The notes: generated by a model not told the origin, from the letters alone. Numbered from the stretch's first letter, positions 1 to 13,496 are shown. The stretch: 64,000 bases of DNA from Paracoccus sp. (in: a-proteobacteria) (GCF_030538655.1 NZ_JAUNTO010000001.1:124001-188000), one strand, 5' to 3'. Program-made: numbers and translations.

Positions 1-861
1 TTCCAGCCAGCTTGTGACATTGGCATATTCCGCCGGGCCAAGAATTGCCTGACCGATGGCAGGCACGCTGACCAGCGCCGCCTGCATGTCGATGAACACC
101 GTTTCCGGGTCGTTAGGCAGCGGCCGGGCGGCGGCGCGCAGATCGTCATGGGCGTTGTAAGCCTCGTTCACCTCGCCCACGGTCAGCAGCAGGCGGCGGA
201 CGGTGCCGTCACCTTCGGCCTCGGCCCAGTCGGCAACGGGCGCGACATCAGCGGCCAGTTCACGCGGCGGCGTGTTTTCGGCAGTGCTGCTGCCAAGACC
301 GCCCAGACCCAGTGCCCGTGCCACCCGCAGACCCGCACGCACGATATTGTCGTCGATCACCATCACTGTCACCGTCGCACCGGCAATGATGTTCAAATCA
401 TGCGCCGATCCGCCCGCCGCCGCCTCGGCCACCAGATCCAGCCCGACATAGCCCGCCGCCATTTCCTCCATCCGGGAATTGGGGATGCCGATCAGGACGA
501 TGGGTTCGGAATGCTTGACCAGCTTGACACCGATCACCTTGGCCGCGTCATCGACAGCAACCATGGTGTGAATCGGCTTGCCGGAATAACCCGTCGTGCC
601 GACGAAATCGCTGGTGATAAAGGCCCAGCCCAGTTGCTGATTGCCCTGCATGACCGGCGCAACGGGTATATCGTCGCGCATGGGGCCAAAGGCGTCAGCC
701 CCCGCAACCAGATCACCCGCCGGAACCTCGGCCAGAAATTGTGGCAGCACCGGCGTTTGCGCCCGCGCAGGGCCAGTCAGCAGCAGCAAAAACAGGGCCA
801 GAAGAAAAGCAAGGGCAAGATTCAGCGCGCCCACGGGCCAAGGCCGGCGTTTGACTGTCAT
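1..861 (-). CDS. nosR: NosR, nitrous oxide reductase expression/electron-transfer protein (N-terminal part, runs off the window)
   Basis: The frame is open from an ATG at 861 to the window edge, giving 287 residues of a protein usually about 700 long. It starts with a basic stretch and a hydrophobic signal or membrane segment ending near residue 35. A periplasmic FMN-binding-type domain follows, with the NosR/NirI signatures TSDFVGTTGYSGKPIH and KHSEPIVLIGIP. The polyferredoxin C-terminus and presumably nosZ lie outside. NosR is a membrane flavoprotein needed to express nosZ and supply electrons to N2O reductase. It reads in the same direction as nnrR and has a perfect TTGA-N6-TCAA site about 80 bases upstream. 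NirI, a paralogue, is also in this window; NosR is preferred here because the nir genes already have their own NirI. Confidence 0.87.
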   Translation of the reverse strand, partial: MTVKRRPWPVGALNLALAFLLALFLLLLTGPARAQTPVLPQFLAEVPAGDLVAGADAFGPMRDDIPVAPVMQGNQQLGWAFITSDFVGTTGYSGKPIHTMVAVDDAAKVIGVKLVKHSEPIVLIGIPNSRMEEMAAGYVGLDLVAEAAAGGSAHDLNIIAGATVTVMVIDDNIVRAGLRVARALGLGGLGSSTAENTPPRELAADVAPVADWAEAEGDGTVRRLLLTVGEVNEAYNAHDDLRAAARPLPNDPETVFIDMQAALVSVPAIGQAILGPAEYANVTSWLE

Positions 862-938
862 GACCGAAATATCCCAACCACCGCACGCAGATAGAAAGTC
901 GCCAGACCAATGATTGCGATGACACATCAGACGCCGCC

Positions 939-952
939 TTGACCAAACTCAA
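939..952. promoter_or_regulatory. FNR/NNR-type operator before nosR
   Basis: The sequence TTGACCAAACTCAA is an exact TTGA-N6-TCAA dyad, the class bound by FNR and NNR/DNR regulators. Its centre is about 84 bases upstream of the nosR ATG, compatible with an activator site near -41.5 of a promoter. Confidence 0.75.
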
Positions 953-975
953 AAGCCCGGCGTAATTTTGCCCCG

Positions 976-1674
976 TCAGCCCTTGGTCCACGGCAGGCTG
1001 GGATCTTCGGATGCGAAATCAATCAGCTGCTGCAAATCCGAAATCCACGCGCGGTTGCCGTCGATGCGCACGCCATAATCGCGCAGACGGCGAAAGGCGC
1101 GCGACAGGCTTTCGGGTTTCATGCCCAGCCGACCGGCGATCAGCACCTTGTTATAAGGCAGGTCGACATGGCAGGCGCTGTCCTTGTCGTCGGCCAGTTC
1201 GATCAGGAATTCCGCCACCCGCTGCGACCCAGACCGCGCCTTGAGCTGTTCGACCTGCGTGACGAAGCTTTGCAGCTTGGTGACGCAGCTTATCAGCAGC
1301 GCCTTGGCCACATCGGGTTCGGTCTCGATCAGGTGGCGCAGCTTGCGGGCATCGACAACGATCAGCGAAGCCTCGGTCGCGGCCTCGGCCGATACGGGAT
1401 AGGGCGTGCCACGGATCGCCACCGCCTCGGCAAAGCTGTGGCCGCGGGTCTTGACCGACACGACCGCCTCGGTCCCGCTGGGGGCGACGCGATACAGCTT
1501 GACCCAACCGCGCACGATCAGGAACACACCGTTCGAGGGTTCGCCCTGCACAAAGATCGTCTCACCCTGCGCGACATCGCGCATCGAGGAAAAGCCCGCG
1601 ATCCGATCAATCAGGTCCGCTTGCAGGGATGAGAAAAGAATCGACTGTCGGATGGTGTCGCGGATCAGGGTCAT
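976..1674 (-). CDS. nnrR: NnrR/NNR, Crp-Fnr family nitric-oxide-responsive regulator
   Basis: This 232-residue protein has an N-terminal cyclic-nucleotide-like sensor domain and a C-terminal winged helix. The recognition helix reads KPESLSRAF, carrying the E-SR residues that read TTGA half-sites. The N-terminal cysteine cluster of oxygen-sensing FNR proteins is absent, which fits the NNR/DNR class that senses NO, probably through heme. The gene sits between nosR and nnrS, next to nor and nir, and four TTGA-type sites in the window are its likely targets. The start is the ATG at 1674; the shared operator at 1730-1743 lies just upstream and may autoregulate it. Confidence 0.88.
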   Translation of the reverse strand: MTLIRDTIRQSILFSSLQADLIDRIAGFSSMRDVAQGETIFVQGEPSNGVFLIVRGWVKLYRVAPSGTEAVVSVKTRGHSFAEAVAIRGTPYPVSAEAATEASLIVVDARKLRHLIETEPDVAKALLISCVTKLQSFVTQVEQLKARSGSQRVAEFLIELADDKDSACHVDLPYNKVLIAGRLGMKPESLSRAFRRLRDYGVRIDGNRAWISDLQQLIDFASEDPSLPWTKG

Positions 1675-1729
1675 TATCTGTCTATCTATTAGGCAAACAG
1701 ACCCATAACGCCAGTGCGCAAACCCCGAC

Positions 1730-1743
1730 CTGACTTAAGTCAA
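1730..1743. promoter_or_regulatory. FNR/NNR-type operator shared by divergent nnrR and nnrS
   Basis: CTGACTTAAGTCAA contains the perfect palindrome TGACTTAAGTCA and differs from TTGA-N6-TCAA by one base. It is almost equidistant (55-58 bases) from the nnrR and nnrS start codons. Confidence 0.7.
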
Positions 1744-1801
1744 CGCAGATGACAAAAAGAGTCGGCAGAATGCCAAACGGATCATTTTCCGCAGGCCCCT
1801 C

Positions 1802-3022
1802 ATGAATACCACGACGCAACGTATCCGCCGCTGGAATGGCCCCGCGCTGCTCAGCTTTGGTTTCCGTCCGTTTTTTCTGCTTGGTGCGATCTGGGCCGCG
1901 CTGGCGATGCTGATCTGGCTGCCGATGGCCCTGGGGCGCATTGCCCCGCCGCCGGTGTTTTCGCCGGTGGACTGGCATGCCCATGCAATGTTGTTCGGCT
2001 ATGGCGGCGCGGCGGTGGCCGGGTTCGTGCTGACGGCGGTGCCGAACTGGACAGGGCGGCTGCCGGTGACGGGCTGGCCGCTGGCCGGACTGGCGGGGAT
2101 GTGGCTGCTGGGCCGGATCGTCACGACGCTGCCCTTGCCGCTGCCGCCGCTGCTGATCGCCGCCGTCGATCTGTCGGTCTATGCCGCGCTGATGTTCGTC
2201 CTGCTGCGCGAGGTGATCGCAGGCAAGAACTGGCGCAACCTGCCGGTGGTGGGATTCATCGGGCTGTTCGTCGCCGGGCTGGTGGTGTTCCACGTTCAGG
2301 CGCGCGGCGGGGCTGCGGCGCAGGGCTGGGGCCTGCGACTGGGACTTGCGGCGCTGGTGATGCTTATGACGCTGATCGGCGGGCGGATCATTCCGTCCTT
2401 CACCCGCAACTGGCTGGTCAAGCGCGGCGAAACCGCCCTGCCCGCGCCCATGGGCCAACCCGACAAGGTTGCACTGATGATCGGCGCAGCGGCGCTGATC
2501 GCCTTTGTCGCCGCGCCGGATGCAGGGCTGACGGCGGCGCTTTGCGCGGTGGCGGGGGTGGCGCATCTGGTCCGCCTGTCACGCTGGCGCGGGCTGGCCA
2601 CCGCGCCCGAAGCTCTGCTGTGGGTTCTGCATCTGGCCTATGCCTGGATCGCCGCCGGTTTTCTGTCGGTCGCCGCCGCCGGGGCCGGGCTGATGCTGCC
2701 CGCCGGGGCGCAGCATGTCTGGATGGCGGGCGGTATCGGCGTGCTGACGCTGGCCGTCATGTCGCGCGCCAGCCTTGGCCATACCGGGCGGGCACTGACC
2801 GCCAGCCGGGCGCTGACCATCGTCTATGTGCTGGCCAATCTGGCCGCTGCGCTGCGGCTGGCCTATGCGCTGGCGCCGGGGCAGATGTGGATGCTGCACG
2901 CCGCCGGCACGGCGTGGATCGCGGCCTTTGGCGGTTTCGCGGTGCTGTATTGGCCGATCCTCACCGGCCCGCGCATCGCCGCGCGCCAGCCCTCAGGCGG
3001 CCAGATACGACAGCCCGGCTAA
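1802..3022 (+). CDS. nnrS: NnrS, heme-copper membrane protein of nitric oxide metabolism
   Basis: This 406-residue polytopic protein has about twelve hydrophobic segments. It carries the NnrS signatures FGFRPFFLLGA near the start, WHAHAMLFGYGGAAVAGF around residue 60, and LTAVPNWTGR. NnrS proteins are heme- and copper-containing inner-membrane proteins that relieve nitrosative stress during denitrification. The gene is divergent from nnrR behind a shared FNR/NNR-type site, and its last 30 bases overlap the 3' end of the convergent norF. The ATG at 1802 places the conserved N-terminus correctly. Confidence 0.92.
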   Translation: MNTTTQRIRRWNGPALLSFGFRPFFLLGAIWAALAMLIWLPMALGRIAPPPVFSPVDWHAHAMLFGYGGAAVAGFVLTAVPNWTGRLPVTGWPLAGLAGMWLLGRIVTTLPLPLPPLLIAAVDLSVYAALMFVLLREVIAGKNWRNLPVVGFIGLFVAGLVVFHVQARGGAAAQGWGLRLGLAALVMLMTLIGGRIIPSFTRNWLVKRGETALPAPMGQPDKVALMIGAAALIAFVAAPDAGLTAALCAVAGVAHLVRLSRWRGLATAPEALLWVLHLAYAWIAAGFLSVAAAGAGLMLPAGAQHVWMAGGIGVLTLAVMSRASLGHTGRALTASRALTIVYVLANLAAALRLAYALAPGQMWMLHAAGTAWIAAFGGFAVLYWPILTGPRIAARQPSGGQIRQPG

Positions 3023-3241
3023 GATCATGAACACCGCCAGCGCCAGATCAAAGGCGCGGCGGATGGCGGGGGTCTCGTCCAGTTCCAGATAGGCCCCCAG
3101 CACCACGCGCGCCTTGACCCATGCCAGCAGCAGCACCGCCACCATGGCCAGCCTGCCGGGCAGCGGCGACAAGGATGCGGCGGTGGCCAGCAGTGACGCC
3201 GCAATCAGCACCAGCCAGGCCCGGATCAAGGGGTCGCGCAT
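2993..3241 (-). CDS. norF: NorF, small membrane protein of the nitric oxide reductase operon
   Basis: This 82-residue protein has three hydrophobic segments and resembles the cytochrome c oxidase subunit IV-like NorF family (LLLAWVKARVVLGAYLEL in the middle). It is the last gene of norCBQDEF, five bases after the norE stop. NorF is an accessory protein that improves NO reductase activity or maturation; its exact role is unsettled. Its 3' end overlaps that of convergent nnrS by 30 bases. The ATG at 3241 was chosen because longer readings run back through norE in another frame. Confidence 0.82.
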   Translation of the reverse strand: MRDPLIRAWLVLIAASLLATAASLSPLPGRLAMVAVLLLAWVKARVVLGAYLELDETPAIRRAFDLALAVFMILAGLSYLAA

Positions 3242-3246
3242 CGTCC

Positions 3247-3783
3247 TTACCTCAGCAGATAGATGACGGGAAACAGGATCACCCAGACCAGATCGACCAT
3301 ATGCCAGAACTGCGTTCCGGCCTGCACGTGATCCTGACGGCAGGTGATGGCGCAGATACCAAGGATCACCGCCCCGGCAATGACGTGAACGGCATGAAAC
3401 CCGGTCAGCAGATAGTAGAAGGTAAAAAACGCCTCGCTGCCGGTTCCGGCATGGGCGTATTCGATGCCCTTCAGGATCAGGAACAGCACCCCGAACCCGG
3501 CGGCAGCCAACAGCATCATGCGGCACCCGGCCACCTGCCCGATCCGCACCCGGCGCAAGGCCAGTGCCGCCAGCAGGCCCGAAGTGACCAGCACCACGGT
3601 ATTGATTCCGGCGGACAGCCGGTGCAACTGATCCTGCGCTGCGGCAAAGCCCACCGGGTCTGTCAGACGCACCGCCAGAAAGGCCAGCAGACCTGCGGCA
3701 AAGACCGCCAGCTCCGACAAGATCAGCACCCACATCATCAAATCGCCGGGCAACCGGCGCGGATCGCCTGCCCCCGCGCTCAT
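3247..3783 (-). CDS. norE: NorE, cytochrome c oxidase subunit III-like protein
   Basis: This 178-residue protein has five predicted membrane segments and the subunit III-type features GFHAVHVIAGAVILG and FWHMVDLVWVILFPVIYL. NorE belongs to the COX3 superfamily and is an accessory factor of cNOR, not part of the purified NorBC complex. The ATG overlaps the norD stop by four bases (ATGA), indicating translational coupling. norF follows closely. Confidence 0.9.
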   Translation of the reverse strand: MSAGAGDPRRLPGDLMMWVLILSELAVFAAGLLAFLAVRLTDPVGFAAAQDQLHRLSAGINTVVLVTSGLLAALALRRVRIGQVAGCRMMLLAAAGFGVLFLILKGIEYAHAGTGSEAFFTFYYLLTGFHAVHVIAGAVILGICAITCRQDHVQAGTQFWHMVDLVWVILFPVIYLLR

Positions 3784-5735
3784 CGTCCGACCAGTTGCCG
3801 ATAGATTTCCGGCAAGGCCCCGATCAGGCGATCCGGGTCAGGAAACAGCGCAAAGCCGCCCTGCCCGAAGATGCGCGGGAACCAGCTTTTGCCATCGCGG
3901 TCCACGGTGATGCCAAAAACCGAGTGACCGGCGCGGCGGGCCTCGCGGATGGCACGGGCGCTGTCCTCGATACCGTGGCGCCCTTCGTAGTGATCCAGAT
4001 CGTTCGGCTTGCCATCGGTGATGACCAGCAGCAATCGCCGATGATTGCCCTGCGTCGCCAGCCCGGCCGAGGCATGGCGCACGCCTGCGCCAAGCCGAGT
4101 GTAGAATTGCGGGCGCAGCGCCGCGACCCGCTGTTCGACCAGATGCGACATGGGTTCATCGAACGTCTTGCAATTGGCCACGAATACCCGGTCGCGCCGC
4201 AACGAGGAAAACGCGTTCAGCGCAAAGCGATCCCCACAGGCGTCCAGCCCCCAAGCCAGCGCGGTCAGCGCCTCGCGTTCGATGTCGATCACCGCGCGGC
4301 CGGTCACGGCGCTTTCGGTGGACCGCGACACGTCCAGCAGGATCGACACCGCCAGATCGCGTTCGATCGGGCGCGACTGCCGCCAGATGCGGTCGTTGCC
4401 TTCACCCATGGCCGCCAGTTCGCTGGCCGACCGGACGGCCAGTTCGGTGTCCAGTTCGTCGCCATCGCGGTGGCCGGTGGTGGTCACACGACCGGGGCGC
4501 AGCGCCTCGAACTGGCGGCGGACGGCGCGGATACGACGGCGCGCGGCGGCATCGTGGATCAGTTCGGTATCGGGCGCAGGTTCGGGGCGCGTTTCCAGCA
4601 CGCGGACATGCGCGGGCAGATAGACCCCGCGCCGCGCGTCCCATTCGGGATAGACATGCTTGCCCGCCATCGCCTCGATGTCCGCATCCTCGGGCGACAG
4701 GTCCAGATGCAGTTTCAGCCGCGTGGCCGGGGCCTTGGACAATTGACCAAGGTTCAGTTCGTCCTGATCCTGTGCGGCCTTCTTGGCGCTGTCGATGTCG
4801 TCATCCTCGACCCGGCGGTTCAGGTTCAGGAATTCGGCCCATGACAGGATCGCTTCGAATTTGTGCAGGATCAGGCTGTCTTTGCGTTCGGCCTGATCGG
4901 ATTTGCGACGGCGTGCGCGCATCATCTTGCCGTCTTGCCCCTCTTCGGGGGTGCCTTCGGTGTCGCGGGTTTCGACCTGTCCTTCGGCGGACCAGACCAC
5001 ATCATCAGGCGCGACCCATAATTCCACCGGGCGCATAGGTTTATAGCCACGCGGGGCGCGGGCATCCAGCGCGGCGCGATCACCGGCGCGGGCGGCCTGC
5101 ACCCGGTCCCACGCCTGACGCGCATTGTCAGGCAGCGGCGCGGGATCGCCCAGCAGATGACGGATCACCGCCTCGACCGCCGCTTCGGCGGGGGGCAGGC
5201 GCGGCGCGTTCCGCCCCGCCAGCAGCAGCGCGCACAAGTCGCGATAGAGCGGGGCCAGCCCCGGTGCCTGAGCCACGGTCAGATCGACGGCACGGGCCGC
5301 CGCCGCCACAAAGGCCAGATCGCGCGCCAGCGGATCATCGGTCAGCGGTGCGGGCGGATCATCCTGCGACACCGCCACGGCCATCGCCGTCAGCCACAGA
5401 TACAGCGCGCCATTGGCCTGTTCTGCCGGAAAGATCGCCAGCGTTTCGGGCAGGCGCAAAACCTCGCCGTCAAAGCTGGCACGGGCGGCTGCCTCGGCCT
5501 CGGTGGACAGGCGGCGACGGAACGACAGGCGGTGCCGCGCGGTCACGGCACGGGCGGCGCGCAACTCAACCGAATGATCGCCGCCCAGACCGCGCCAGAA
5601 CACCGCCAGCCGCCCCGACACTTGCGGCAGATCCACCCGCGCATCGTCATAAACGGGCGGCGCGTCCCACCGGCTGGCCATATCGTGCCACAGCTTGCCG
5701 ACGGTTTCTTCCGGTTCCCAGGGTTCAAAGCCCAT
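3780..5735 (-). CDS. norD: NorD, VWA-domain activation protein for NO reductase
   Basis: This 651-residue cytoplasmic protein has an alanine- and arginine-rich N-terminal half and a C-terminal von Willebrand A domain. The metal-ion-dependent adhesion motif is DVSRST at about residue 468, and LLLVITDGKPND follows as the second metal-site strand. NorD pairs with the AAA+ protein NorQ to insert the non-heme iron or otherwise activate NorB. The gene starts four bases after the norQ stop and overlaps norE by four bases. Confidence 0.92.
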   Translation of the reverse strand: MGFEPWEPEETVGKLWHDMASRWDAPPVYDDARVDLPQVSGRLAVFWRGLGGDHSVELRAARAVTARHRLSFRRRLSTEAEAAARASFDGEVLRLPETLAIFPAEQANGALYLWLTAMAVAVSQDDPPAPLTDDPLARDLAFVAAAARAVDLTVAQAPGLAPLYRDLCALLLAGRNAPRLPPAEAAVEAVIRHLLGDPAPLPDNARQAWDRVQAARAGDRAALDARAPRGYKPMRPVELWVAPDDVVWSAEGQVETRDTEGTPEEGQDGKMMRARRRKSDQAERKDSLILHKFEAILSWAEFLNLNRRVEDDDIDSAKKAAQDQDELNLGQLSKAPATRLKLHLDLSPEDADIEAMAGKHVYPEWDARRGVYLPAHVRVLETRPEPAPDTELIHDAAARRRIRAVRRQFEALRPGRVTTTGHRDGDELDTELAVRSASELAAMGEGNDRIWRQSRPIERDLAVSILLDVSRSTESAVTGRAVIDIEREALTALAWGLDACGDRFALNAFSSLRRDRVFVANCKTFDEPMSHLVEQRVAALRPQFYTRLGAGVRHASAGLATQGNHRRLLLVITDGKPNDLDHYEGRHGIEDSARAIREARRAGHSVFGITVDRDGKSWFPRIFGQGGFALFPDPDRLIGALPEIYRQLVGR

Positions 5736-5738
5736 GGC

Positions 5739-6554
5739 TTATCCAAACACCGCCGAGACCAGATCCAGCAGGCCGCGTTTGACATCGGCATCGTCGGTCA
5801 GCGGTTCGATCATCGCCGCCTCGATCGCGCGGTCGATCGACATGCCGCCCACGATCAGCGTCGCCGCATAGACCAGCAGACGGGTGGAAACGCCTTCTTC
5901 CAGATCCTGTCCGCGCAGGGCACGCAGCTTGCCCGCCAGACGAACCAGCGCGGTTGCCCTATCGCGGTCGATGCCGGTTTCCTGCACCACCACATCGGTT
6001 TCCAGCGCGGGTGCGGGGAAATCGAAATCCATCGCCAGAAAGCGTTGCCGCGTCGATGGTTTCAGCGTTTTCAGGATGTTCTGATAGCCGGGGTTATAGG
6101 AGGCCACCAGCATAAAGCCGGGGGCCGCATCCAGTTCCTCGCCCGTGCGGTCGATAGGCAGGATACGGCGGTCGTCGGTCAGCGGGTGCAGCACGACGGT
6201 CACGTCCTTGCGGGCCTCGACCACTTCGTCCAGATAGCAGATCGCGCCTTCGCGCACGGCGCGGGTCAGCGGGCCATCGACCCAGACGGTTTCGCCCCCC
6301 TTCAGCAGATAGCGCCCGATCAGGTCCGCCGCCGACAGATCGTCATGGCAGGCGACGGTATACAGTTTGCGGCCCAGTTTCGCGGCCATATAGGACACAA
6401 AGCGGGTCTTGCCGCAGCCGGTCGGGCCTTTCAGCAGAACCGGCAGATCATTCCGCGCCGCCGCTTCAAAGATCGCAACTTCATCGGCTTGCGGCAGGTA
6501 GAAGGGGGCAGATGCCGCCCCCCCTTGATTGTTATGGACATTCATGCTGGTCAC
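5739..6554 (-). CDS. norQ: NorQ, MoxR-type AAA+ ATPase activating NO reductase
   Basis: This 271-residue ATPase has Walker A GPTGCGKT at residues 43-50 and Walker B ICYLDEV ending near residue 111. The sensor region SYNPGYQ is typical of the MoxR/CbbQ/NirQ/NorQ clade. It acts with NorD on the NorBC complex. Its ATG overlaps the norB stop (ATGA at 6551-6554); a second in-frame ATG nine bases later is also possible. The four-base overlaps keep norB, norQ, norD and norE in one translational chain. Confidence 0.93.
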   Translation of the reverse strand: MTSMNVHNNQGGAASAPFYLPQADEVAIFEAAARNDLPVLLKGPTGCGKTRFVSYMAAKLGRKLYTVACHDDLSAADLIGRYLLKGGETVWVDGPLTRAVREGAICYLDEVVEARKDVTVVLHPLTDDRRILPIDRTGEELDAAPGFMLVASYNPGYQNILKTLKPSTRQRFLAMDFDFPAPALETDVVVQETGIDRDRATALVRLAGKLRALRGQDLEEGVSTRLLVYAATLIVGGMSIDRAIEAAMIEPLTDDADVKRGLLDLVSAVFG

Positions 6555-7939
6555 TCCGCCGGTTCCAGATGCTCATCGCGTTGACGCTGCACCGGGCCGG
6601 GATCGACAACTTCGCGCCCCGGAAACATGACGGCATAGATGAACAGCAGCGCGCCCAGCACCACGGCCACGCCGGAACCAAGCCGCATCCAGTAAAACAG
6701 CACCAGCTGATCCTGAACATCCATGTAGAAGATGCCGTTCACCCGTTGCAGGTGGGTCTGCACCGTGCCCGCAAAGGTCAGGGTAAAGGTCATGAACAGC
6801 ATCCCCGAGGACATCAGCCAGAAGGCCGCCATGTTCAGAACCTGATTATAGGGATCGCGGTTCTTGAGGATCGGCATGGCATAGCTGACCAGCGCGGCGA
6901 CCAGACAGACATAAGCGCCATAGAACGCCAGGTGGCCGTGGGCCGCGGTGATCTGCGTGCCGTGGCTGTAGTAGTTAACCCCGTGCAGCGTATGCAGGAA
7001 GCCCCAGACACCCGCGCCGAAAAAGGCCAAAACGGCGCAGCCCAGCGACCACAGCATCGCGGCCTTGTTCGGGTGATCGCGGCGGCCCTTCCACACCATG
7101 ATGAAGGCAAAGGCCATCATGGCAAAGAACGGCACCACCTCGAAGGACGAGAAGATCGAACCGATCCAGTGCCAATAGGCCGGCAGACCGATCCAGTAAT
7201 AGTGGTGCCCGGTGCCAAGAATACCGGAAAACAGCGCGGTGGCGACGATCACATAGACCCATTTTTCGACCACTTCGCGGTCAACGCCGGTCAGTTTCAG
7301 CATCAGATAGCCAAGGATGGCGGCCATGATCAGTTCCCACACGCCCTCCACCCACAGGTGAACGACCCACCACCAATATTGCTTGTCCAGCACCAGGTTT
7401 GGCGGGTTGTAAAAGGCAAACAGGAACAGCAGCGCCAGCCCCCACAGACCGATCATCAGCACCGTGGAAATCGAGGTCTTGCGGCCCTTCAGCAGCGTCA
7501 TCGAGCAGTTATACAGAAAGATCAGCGCCGCGACGACGATGCCCATCTTGACCCATTTGGGCTGCTCCAGAAACTCGCGCCCTTCCTTGCCCAGCAGCCA
7601 GTTGCCGTGAAACAGGTCGAACGCATAGGTCAGAACCGCGCCCAGCGTGCCGACCACGAGGATCGCCAGTTGCAAATAGGCCAGCTTCGGCGAATAGATC
7701 TCGCGTTCAGTTTCCTCGGGCAGCAGAAAATAGGCCGAGCCGAAAAAGCCCAGCAGCAGCCAGACGATCAGCGCATTGGTGTGCAGCATCCGCAGAACGT
7801 GGAACGGCAGCAGATCAGACAGGAAATTCGGGTTCACATAGACGTAACCCATCAGCAGGCCCATCGTCACCTGAATGGCGAACAGACCCATCGCCACCAC
7901 AAAGTAAGGGTAGGCGATCCGTTGTGTGGCATATCTCAT
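6551..7939 (-). CDS. norB: Nitric oxide reductase subunit B (NorB)
   Basis: This 462-residue heme-copper oxidase family protein has twelve membrane spans. The low-spin heme ligand region is LPFHVLRMLHTNALIVW. The dinuclear-centre region is HLWVEGVWELIM, with the FeB-ligand His and essential Glu, followed by the paired His of GHHYYWIGLP. The remaining heme ligands are in SHGTQITAAHGHLAFYGA. It reduces 2 NO to N2O at a heme b3 / non-heme iron centre using electrons from NorC. The length is normal and no key residue is missing. Confidence 0.96.
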   Translation of the reverse strand: MRYATQRIAYPYFVVAMGLFAIQVTMGLLMGYVYVNPNFLSDLLPFHVLRMLHTNALIVWLLLGFFGSAYFLLPEETEREIYSPKLAYLQLAILVVGTLGAVLTYAFDLFHGNWLLGKEGREFLEQPKWVKMGIVVAALIFLYNCSMTLLKGRKTSISTVLMIGLWGLALLFLFAFYNPPNLVLDKQYWWWVVHLWVEGVWELIMAAILGYLMLKLTGVDREVVEKWVYVIVATALFSGILGTGHHYYWIGLPAYWHWIGSIFSSFEVVPFFAMMAFAFIMVWKGRRDHPNKAAMLWSLGCAVLAFFGAGVWGFLHTLHGVNYYSHGTQITAAHGHLAFYGAYVCLVAALVSYAMPILKNRDPYNQVLNMAAFWLMSSGMLFMTFTLTFAGTVQTHLQRVNGIFYMDVQDQLVLFYWMRLGSGVAVVLGALLFIYAVMFPGREVVDPGPVQRQRDEHLEPAE

Positions 7940-7952
7940 CGGCGTTTCTCCC

Positions 7953-8405
7953 TTAACCGGCGTCGTTCGGCGGCCAGTTCAGCGTATTGATCGTGCCGCT
8001 CCACAGCAGGAAGTCGGACAGTTCGCGATATTCTTCGTCAGTCAGGCCGAAATAGGGCATCTGGCGACGGCCCTCGATGCCCGTGGGCATGGCCTCCATC
8101 CACGCTTTCAGCGTGTCGGCGGCGGCATCGGGATCGTCCTGCACGGCCCAGCGGCGCATGACATTGCCCAGCTCGGGCGCGAAATACGCGCCTTCGCCCA
8201 GCAGCGTGTGGCAGTTGATGCAGCCATTACGTTCCCAGACATGTTTGCCAGCCACCACGCTGTCGGTCAGCGTTTCGCGGTCGGTCGAGACATTCACGGC
8301 ATAAAGATGGCTGTGCGCCGTCAAGCCGATGAAGATGAGGATGAAAAACAAAGACCCGCCATAGAAGACGTTGCGGGCCATGCTTTTGGTCATGACTTCG
8401 CTCAT
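7953..8405 (-). CDS. norC: Nitric oxide reductase subunit C (NorC), membrane-anchored cytochrome c
   Basis: This 150-residue protein has an N-terminal anchor (YGGSLFFILIFIGLTAH), then a periplasmic cytochrome c domain with the heme motif CINCH at residues 62-66. The axial methionine is in RRQMPYFGL, near residue 116. It passes electrons from soluble donors to NorB. The ATG at 8405 is preferred over a TTG at 8420 because GAGAGG lies seven bases upstream and the resulting MSEVMTKSMARN start matches the family. An FNR/NNR-like site lies about 70 bases upstream. Confidence 0.95.
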   Translation of the reverse strand: MSEVMTKSMARNVFYGGSLFFILIFIGLTAHSHLYAVNVSTDRETLTDSVVAGKHVWERNGCINCHTLLGEGAYFAPELGNVMRRWAVQDDPDAAADTLKAWMEAMPTGIEGRRQMPYFGLTDEEYRELSDFLLWSGTINTLNWPPNDAG

Positions 8406-8468
8406 GCGCAGCCCTCTCAAAGCAGTTGCTAACTGTTGGCCACAATGCGGCTGGCAGGCGATTCCACC

Positions 8469-8482
8469 TTAACGAAAGTCAA
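8469..8482. promoter_or_regulatory. FNR/NNR-type operator before norC
   Basis: On the minus strand it reads TTGACTTTCGTTAA, one mismatch from TTGA-N6-TCAA. It is centred about 70 bases upstream of the norC ATG and is the only such site before the nor operon. Confidence 0.65.
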
Positions 8483-8561
8483 AACGATGTGATTGGCGTC
8501 GTTTTGCCCAAAGGCACCCCGATGGGGCATTTGGCGCAAGCAACAGCTTATGGCGCGGTGA

Positions 8562-9427
8562 TCAGGCGGTGATCTGTTCGATGCGGCAGCCGGGGAAGGC
8601 GCGCAGGGCGCGGGCGATGCTGTCATCCGGCATGATGCAAAACGCTGTGGACAGACCATCAGCCAGCGCGGCAGCGGGGGCACTGACGGAAACCAGTGCG
8701 CGCGGGGCCTGGCGGCCATGTGGGTCAAGGATATGCGGCAGATTGCCACGCGGGCCAATCAAGGTGCCCTGCCCCGACGAGGTAGCCAGCGCCCGATCGC
8801 CCAGCGTCAGGCGGCTGACCGGGGTGCCATGATGATCGGCGATGGCCGCCGTCCATTCCCCGATTGCCATGATCTCGCCAGCGTCGATCAGCACCTGCGG
8901 CAGATCATGCAGGCGGGCGGCATCGGCCAGCATATCGGCGGCAAGACCCTGGGCGATGCCGTTCAGGGTCAGCGCCATGCCGGGGCGCAGGGTGATACGG
9001 TCGTTGCTGATCTGAACCGCGTCCCACCCCGGTCCGGGTTCCGGGGCGGGCCGCCCGGTGGCGCGGGCCAGCCATTGCGGCTGGATCGTCGGATCAAACG
9101 CGCCGCCAGTGGCCCGATGCAGATCCCCCGCCAGCCGCAACAGCGCGACAAAGCCGGGGCTGGGGTTGGTCAACAGACCGCTGTCGTTCAGGCGCGTCAG
9201 CTCCGAGGAGCGATACAGCGAAAACTGCCGCTCGACCCGCCGCAGCGCCTGTTCGGCGGCACGGAAAAAGCTGCGCGCCTGCGTGGGTGCGGCGTCGCGG
9301 GTGCGCAGCACCACCTGCGCGCCAAGCGCCTGCCCGCGCCATTCCTGGGGGGCTGCGGCCCCTGCCCGGCCAGCACTTACCAGCGCGGCGGCGGTCATGC
9401 CGATAAAGCGGCGACGGGGGATCGGTG

Positions 9428-9431
<4 letters not shown>
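8562..9431 (-). CDS. nirX: NirX, ApbE-type FAD transferase of the nir cluster
   Basis: This 289-residue protein begins with a twin-arginine signal (RRRFIGMTAAAL) and has ApbE-family features, including FSLYRSSELTRLN, GGAFDPTIQPQW and LNGIAQGLAADM. ApbE proteins attach FMN covalently to Thr or Ser of exported flavoproteins; the obvious client is the FMN-binding domain of NirI (and NosR). The start codon overlaps the nirI stop by four bases. The nirIX pair divergent from nirS is the Paracoccus arrangement. Confidence 0.9.
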
Positions 9432-13487
<4,056 letters not shown>

Positions 13488-13496
13488 TACTGCTGC

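Noticed and set aside
148..894. Open frame of 248 codons on the plus strand opposite nosR
   Set aside because: The minus strand encodes a recognisable NosR N-terminus; the plus frame is rich in Arg, Gln and His and has no family features, as expected of a shadow in GC-rich DNA.
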